Assembly (NCBI GenBank): GCA_016709305.1
Contig: JADJNA010000022.1
Coordinates: forward strand, 26,901-90,900
Reading direction: 5' to 3'
Length of the DNA stretch: 64,000 bases
DNA from: Candidatus Villigracilis saccharophilus
GTDB lineage: Bacteria; Chloroflexota; Anaerolineae; Anaerolineales; Villigracilaceae
Position numbers and translations under genes: made by a program. The notes under the pieces are model-generated. The model was not told where the DNA came from, searched no databases, and saw nothing but the letters and a program-made list of their open reading frames with translations. Of this stretch, positions 62,921-64,000 are shown one piece after another. Numbering within the stretch: the first letter of the stretch is position 1; every line of letters begins with the position of its first letter.

Positions 62921-63604
62921 TTATTGAGGAATTGCCTGACCTGCGTAAACGCCGTGATACTCTGCCGGCAGCAGCCCGGCAATATGGCGCATGACCAGGT
63001 CGGCATTCTTCTGACGCGCTTCCCTGCGCTCGGCGCCTTTTTCTGTGATGGGTGGAAAGAAGATCGGCTTGCCAATCCGCATTTCAATGGGTGGTTTTTC
63101 GCCGCGTTTGGCACGCTGCCAGAAATCATCCAGGGTGCCCAGCAAGCCAACCGGCACGATTGGTACTTGCGCATGCTCGATAATGTAACCGATGCCCGGC
63201 ATGGCTCGGCGCATGGCTGGTTCATGTGAGCGCCCGCCTTCAGGCGCGATCACGAGCGGGCGGCCGGCTTTCAGGATTGCCAGAATATTTTCAAGCAGGG
63301 CGCGGTCATATTCGCCGCGATGGACAGGGATGACGCCATACAAAGAAAGCAATGTACCCTGTCCTTTTTTCTCAAATACATCCGCCGCGCCGATGACTTC
63401 AGGTTGTTCCGGCCAAAAGCAGACCGTCAAGGGCGGGTCAAAGATGGAAATATGATTCATCGCTATTACATAGGGTTTCCCAAGCGGAACATTCTCGCGT
63501 CCCAGAACTTTCACACGCCCAAAAATATTAAATATTGTACGGATGCCAAACCGCAGATAGAGTCGGTGGAATTGAATATGAAGCGGAATGACGTATGGTT
63601 TCAC
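62921..63604 (-). CDS. PlsC-like acyltransferase
   Basis: A 227-residue paralogue of the preceding acyltransferase, with HX4D in NHISIFD and VIAPEGGRSHEPAMRR. The likely start is GTG at 63604 (VKPYVIPLHIQFHRLYLRF), four bases after the cmk stop, which suggests coupling; an earlier start at 63685 would overlap cmk and read antisense-like residues. No clear Shine-Dalgarno is seen. Order cmk-plsC-plsC on one strand fits phospholipid synthesis (CMP kinase supplies CDP/CTP). Confidence 0.82.
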   Translation of the reverse strand: MKPYVIPLHIQFHRLYLRFGIRTIFNIFGRVKVLGRENVPLGKPYVIAMNHISIFDPPLTVCFWPEQPEVIGAADVFEKKGQGTLLSLYGVIPVHRGEYDRALLENILAILKAGRPLVIAPEGGRSHEPAMRRAMPGIGYIIEHAQVPIVPVGLLGTLDDFWQRAKRGEKPPIEMRIGKPIFFPPITEKGAERREARQKNADLVMRHIAGLLPAEYHGVYAGQAIPQ

Positions 63605-63608
63605 TTGA

Positions 63609-64000
63609 TTATTTACACAATGCCAGCACACGCTCGAAGACCTGAGCGGCGTCCATTTTGTCAGAGTCAATAATGACCGCATCATCGGCGGGGCGCAGCG
63701 GAGCGACCGCGCGCGTGGAATCGATGCGGTCGCGCTCGATCACTTTCTTGAGGATCTCATCGTAGTCGGCTTTCTCTCCGCGCGCGATGATCTCTTCATA
63801 GCGGCGTTTGGCGCGTTCCTCCGCGCTCGCATCCAGATATATTTTTATATCTGCTTCAGGCAGCACAACGGTGCCAATGTCGCGCCCGACCATAACAACC
63901 TTGCCGCGCATACCAATCCGCCGTTGATGATCGGATAATGCCTTGCGCACGCCGGCATAGGCGGAGACAACAGACACGTTCGCATCCACATCATCGCCGC
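63609..64000 (-). CDS. cmk: Cytidylate kinase, N-terminal part cut by window edge
   Basis: C-terminal two-thirds of CMP kinase, which makes CDP/dCDP from CMP/dCMP and ATP. Seen: GKVVMVGRDIGTVVLPEADIKIYLDAS, AEERAKRRYEE (lid) and ERDRIDSTRAVAPLRPADDAVIIDSD. The frame stays open to the last base of the window, so the ATP-binding loop lies outside. It heads the minus-strand unit with the two acyltransferases. Confidence 0.93.
   Translation of the reverse strand, partial: GDDVDANVSVVSAYAGVRKALSDHQRRIGMRGKVVMVGRDIGTVVLPEADIKIYLDASAEERAKRRYEEIIARGEKADYDEILKKVIERDRIDSTRAVAPLRPADDAVIIDSDKMDAAQVFERVLALCK

Noticed and set aside
1..64000. CRISPR arrays, IS elements, prophage or integrase genes
   Set aside because: No regularly spaced direct repeats, transposase, integrase or capsid-like proteins were seen.

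Overview
The window looks like a piece of a bacterial chromosome of medium GC content. The best guess for the source is Chloroflexota, class Anaerolineae. That is an inference from several things seen together: a T-box-controlled thrS, a permease gene with two TrkA-type genes, ECF sigma/anti-sigma pairs with a TolB-like propeller, frequent small REP-like palindromes, and start sites that look leaderless. There is no rRNA, phage, transposase or CRISPR array.

Layout. 1-1.9 kb: the end of dnaK. 2-6.7 kb: a redox cluster on the minus strand (two PepSY-like anchored proteins, a Gly-rich membrane protein, ApbE flavin transferase, ferric-reductase-like haem membrane protein), interrupted by a divergent C39-type protease gene. 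6.8-18.7 kb: mostly plus-strand housekeeping genes (SbcD-like nuclease, MFS transporter, acyltransferases, DegV, YebC, RuvC, RuvA, ProC, ABC-F, TPR protein), with an AT-rich DEDDh exonuclease gene lodged between ruvC and ruvA. 18.7-24.3 kb: CDF metal transporter, a quinate-dehydrogenase-like protein, membrane proteins and an EEP-family lipoprotein. 24.6-30.7 kb: tRNA-Val, T-box leader and thrS in one apparent unit, then an ECF sigma/anti-sigma pair, surE and tRNA-Arg. 30.9-37.2 kb: zinc-ribbon protein, a large surface pullulanase and a DHA2 drug exporter. 37.3-41.5 kb: a response regulator with two tandem related histidine kinases, each defective in a different way, and a small cytochrome-b-like membrane protein. 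41.6-55.4 kb: enoyl-CoA hydratase, AAC(3)-like acetyltransferase, a broken hydrolase, RlmB-like methyltransferase, GH1 glycosidase, Tex, a broken APH-like kinase and a broken heterodimeric ABC exporter. 55.3-64 kb (all minus): two TrkA-type RCK proteins with a KimA-like permease, a large hybrid-input histidine kinase, two PlsC acyltransferases and the end of cmk.

Two window-wide themes stand out. First, at least eight single-base indels in short homopolymers break or extend reading frames that are otherwise well conserved. Most lie between 39.8 and 55.5 kb, and this looks more like sequence error than decay. Second, a family of 27-29 bp palindromes sits just after stop codons in three places and, once, in frame inside tex. 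The most interesting biology is the ApbE/ferric-reductase/PepSY cluster, the kinase pair, the tRNA-Val/T-box/thrS arrangement and the palindrome inside tex.
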